Shown: in pieces, positions 61,124-64,000 of the stretch
Layout of the letters: each line of letters begins with the position of its first letter
Position numbering within the stretch: position 1 is the first letter of the stretch
NCBI GenBank assembly: GCA_000697055.1
Contig: JNDT01002127.1
Coordinates: 62,001-126,000 of the forward strand
DNA from: Saksenaea vasiformis B4078
Taxonomy: Eukaryota; Mucoromycota; Mucoromycetes; Mucorales; Saksenaeaceae
Direction of reading: 5' to 3'
DNA: 64,000 nucleotides
Notes under the pieces: model-generated
Database searches by the model: none
Told to the model about the DNA's origin: nothing
Seen by the model: the letters and a program-made list of their open reading frames with translations, nothing else
Made by a program: the position numbers and the translations under genes

Positions 61124-63384
61124 TCAGCCAGTGATATTGTTTAATTCATTGCTGAGAGAAATATACACGGGATTTTTGTGGTCAAGATAGTATGACACCT
61201 GTACTAGTAGTTGCTTCGCACAATGCATTTGTCGCTCTGATCTTCTGTCCAGCGTATCCGACAAATACTTGATTTTCTTGACAATCACCTTCTCGACAAC
61301 CTTATTTAACAATTCAATATCCATGTCTTCATGATCGTCAGTGACACCGTACTGCGATAGGACATTATGCCATCGCATTGTATCAAATTCCAGTGGTTCC
61401 TGAGAAAAAGACGATAAGCAGCCGGCTTATAGGAGAGACTCGTAGACTTACCAAGAAGGGATCCCATGCAACCAGTTCACACCGCACGAAAAATTCGAAG
61501 GCGCCTGGTAAACTTAGACTGCCATAAGCCTTTGTATAGTCATCATTGTATGTGGTCTTCCACGCTTCGAATTTCTCTTTCACGGTATGTATATCCTTAA
61601 AATCGTCACCAATGTCAGATAGCATTTCCTCCACTTTCACTGTGCGAATAGTTTCTGTCAAGAAGAGTTCAGTTATCTGAATCATCTCGATAGCTTGTGC
61701 TTACCAAGTTTTTCATCCCATTTACCCACAATTGCCTGCGGACGTTCATCCATGTCAACGTCTTCAGAACGACCGTTACCCATGTCTTCGTCCGTTTGCA
61801 TAGAACCCTCACGATCATCCAACTGAACTTGCATTGCAACACCATGTTTTTCAGCAATAATATCATGCGCTTCCTTCTCAAGCTCCTCTAGTAACGGGAA
61901 CTGACATGCTATGCTCAGTACCTATCATCTTTCCACAGATAACCTTACCTTGACATCCAGTAATTCACCAAGATCATTAACATAACTCGCCAGTTCCTGG
62001 AAATAATTGTACCGCCTGCTTCCACGCTTAATTTCATTTTCTATGTCGTTCTGTATTGTCTCCATGTCTGAAATACTCTTTTGTGATTGCTGGCGTTGTG
62101 TTTCGTATTGCTGCATTGTATGTCCCAAATCTCTCGATGCCAGATTCAGTTTCTCCATCACGTCGTTAAGTGTTGGAATAGCGGTCTGCTCTGGAACTGC
62201 AAAATGCCAATAATAAATAACTCGTTCCATCTCTCTGTCTGTTTTACGTACTTGGAGCAGGATAATAATCAGACGGTGGAACATATGGATCCTTATTATC
62301 GGGCTTAGGCTTTGCCTTCACACCACCATGCTTAATTAAATCATTCTCCCATCGCTCCATATCGTCGGAATCATCAGCATCCATATCGTCTTGTGCATCT
62401 TCAATCAATTCGCGTACACCTTGTCTTCGCTCCTTTTCCATTTTCCGAGCAGCGCTTTTATTGAGCGTCAGTTTTTCACCAACGTATTGCTCGTATTCTA
62501 GATATGGAAACATATAAGCTTCCAGCTCTTCTGTGCAAATATTTTCCCGGCCGATGTTACCTGCTTCTCCGTCATCCCCGATCTCGTCCTCTTCACGTAC
62601 CAGACGTGAATGTTCAGTTCGCTGAGCAGCCTGTCAGTCTTTGCTCTTTTCACAGAAAAAAAAAGGACCACTTACATCGTCGAGTGCGACAAAGTCCTCC
62701 TCCTGATCTATCACTTTCAAGTTTCTCCGTAAAAGATCGCGCTTCTTTTTTGCTGCATGGATAGCGTTGGCGTCTGGAATTCCCAGTGGTCCTATCGTGG
62801 CTGTCATCGATCCGGGAAACTTTTCAGCGAGTAATGCGTCGTCATTATTCTTTAATGATGGTGGCATTTTTGGTGTATTTGCTCGAAGAGCTTCCAACGT
62901 TTCCGAGGTATAAGAGGAGGTAGTCGCAGTTGCTGTGTCGTCAGGTTGCAGCGAAGATTGGCTTTGATCATCACTGATAAACCATTCGTCAGAACATATG
63001 CTACTTCCATTTCACGACATACTCTGGCACTTTAAGTTTGCGGTTCGCTTTAAGACGCATACTAGCATTGCTCTTTTTGATCTGGAAAGTGTCGTCATCA
63101 TCGCCTTCTTCCTAGCGATAATTTAATAGCTGCTCCTTAAAGTCATTCCGCAATGCGACTTACTTGATGATCAAAGCTCAGACCAAGCGATTTTTTCCCA
63201 TTCTTCTTCTTTTTTTCGGAACTTGTGGTTACTGTCTTTTTTACTACGGATTCCACATCTATTTCCCGTCAGATCCGTGCGCATGCCGATGAAAAAAGTG
63301 TAACATACTGGCACTTTCGGCCTCATCGTCACTTGTTTCGATTTTTCGACGAATGTTCTTAGCACGTGTTGGTTTCTTGAACAT
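61124..63384 (-). CDS. PAXBP1/GCFC-type splicing-associated protein, short C-terminus
   Basis: About ten exons. Start MFKKPTRAKNIRRKIETSDD is the conserved KKP-R-RNIR-R motif of the family. Then come an acidic/basic linker (KKKKNGKKSLGLSFDHQ), FQIKKSNASMRLKAN, PPSLKNNDDALLAEKFPG, GIPDANAIHAAKKKRDLLRR, EDFVALDD, DDSDDMERWENDLIKHGGV, the coiled coil RDLGHTMQQYETQRQQSQKS, and the GCFC domain with IHTVKEKFEAWKTTYNDDYT, GSLSLPGAFEFFVRCELVAW, DPFL and LLNKVVEKVIVKKIKYLSDT. Animal PAXBP1 and GCFC2 act in spliceosome disassembly or assembly. The frame stops about 180 residues earlier than the human protein, just before the convergent POP7 gene. Either the C-terminus was lost or a last intron was missed. 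Confidence 0.8.
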
Positions 63385-63636
63385 CTTTGTCGTGGCGGCC
63401 GCGATTGATAAATCAAGCAAGCGAACAGCTCAAAACTCTCGTCTATATGAGCAAATGTGACTTTCTTAGCTTCCCAAATGAGGGACGTTGAGCTTGCTGG
63501 AACATCATTTAGCCGCCGTCATAGCAATGAGAGAAAAGGAAGGTAATGGAAATGCTGTTTCATCACGACTGGTAGTCACACTCAGTAGTCGCAAAATAAC
63601 GCACTGCTGCAGGCGAAGCATTTATTGTCCACATTT
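63385..63636. other. Upstream region of the PAXBP1-like gene
   Basis: Promoter side of the minus-strand gene; no coding signal on either strand. Confidence 0.4.
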
Positions 63637-63776
63637 CTTAGGAGCTATACCTAATCTGACCCGCACCTTTTGGAGCCATACCTTACACAAGCGCACATCC
63701 ATCGAGACTATCCTAGACCTTATTGATCTCCGGGCCGGGAAGTTGGTATGGCTCCAATTTTTGGTATGGCTCCTAA
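63637..63776. mobile_element. MITE-like element with inverted ends
   Basis: About 140 bases bounded by CTTAGGAGCTATACC at the left and GGTATGGCTCCTAAG at the right, a near-perfect inverted repeat that can be extended by flanking T/A bases. A second, nested pair (TTTTGGAGCCATACC / GGTATGGCTCCAATTTT) lies inside. The short internal sequence has no coding capacity, so a non-autonomous DNA transposon folding into a hairpin is the likely explanation. A diverged terminus copy occurs near 58.92 kb. Confidence 0.6.
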
Positions 63777-64000
63777 GAAAAAGGTTTATTGTCGGAAAAC
63801 TCGGTGAGAGCCTGCTTCTCCATTGATGATCTGATGGAAAGACGGCAGGTGAAGTCGATATCTAGTGTTATCTTGTCAGTTGTTTTCTCATATTTGAACA
63901 ACAGATCGCACGCGATTCTAGGAATGTCCTAAGAAATTTTTATTGTTGCGCAAGAGGCGACGAGAACGAAAAACCTTGGATATGTGGAAGCGAAAAATAT
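63777..64000. other. No gene recognised at window end
   Basis: No coding signal; the sequence runs off the window. Confidence 0.35.

Overview
The window looks like nuclear DNA of an early-diverging filamentous fungus, most likely Mucoromycota (Mucorales-like). Genes are compact and mostly interrupted by many short GT-AG introns (about 40-70 nt). Several start codons sit directly behind long pyrimidine tracts. The gene set mixes typical fungal genes (ATG22-like transporter, GATA factor, PHO85-type CDK, carboxypeptidase Y) with genes most Dikarya lack: a U11/U12 snRNP 25 kDa homologue and an MRCK/DMPK-type kinase. Fossils of Tc1/mariner elements, a LINE-like remnant and a Fanzor/TnpB-like locus fill the gaps. 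No rRNA, convincing tRNA or CRISPR array was seen.

Layout. 0-5 kb: a ricin-B-like lectin gene (-), a Tc1-type helix-turn-helix relic, ZNF830 (+) convergent with SNRNP25 (-). 5-10 kb: carboxypeptidase Y (-), then 3 kb without a recognisable gene. 10-22 kb: GATA factor (+), Nop13-like RRM protein (+) convergent with a SAMHD1-type dNTPase (-), then an HIBCH/mS47 homologue (+) convergent with a DHHC palmitoyltransferase (-). 22-27 kb: one small hypothetical protein and decayed transposon DNA. 27-37 kb: thymidylate synthase (-), homocysteine synthase (-), RPA1/RFA1 (+) and an IMD/Ivy1-like protein (+). 38-41 kb: a microsatellite, a Tc1/mariner pseudogene and an Old Yellow Enzyme pseudogene. 41-47 kb: ATG22-like transporter, a 79-residue coiled-coil protein, and an MRCK-like kinase. 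47-53 kb: a broken Fanzor/TnpB-like locus and adjacent unassigned coding-like DNA. 53-57 kb: intronless PHO85-like CDK and a single-pass membrane protein. 57-60 kb: duplicated relic sequences and a LINE-like remnant. 60-64 kb: POP7 (+) convergent with a short PAXBP1/GCFC homologue (-), then a MITE-like inverted repeat.

Functional threads. Thymidylate synthase and RPA1 both carry MluI-box (ACGCG) motifs just upstream of the ATG, as expected for G1/S genes; the SAMHD1 homologue is a third dNTP/replication-related gene. RNA processing is represented by SNRNP25, ZNF830, PAXBP1 and POP7. Two genes put their catalytic motif on a microexon: 17 nt carrying the HD of the SAMHD1 homologue and 12 nt carrying the HCPW of the palmitoyltransferase. 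The most unusual item is the Fanzor/TnpB-like locus, which keeps the RuvC-I Asp, the C4 zinc ribbon and the RuvC-III Asp but needs several frameshifts and stops to be bridged.
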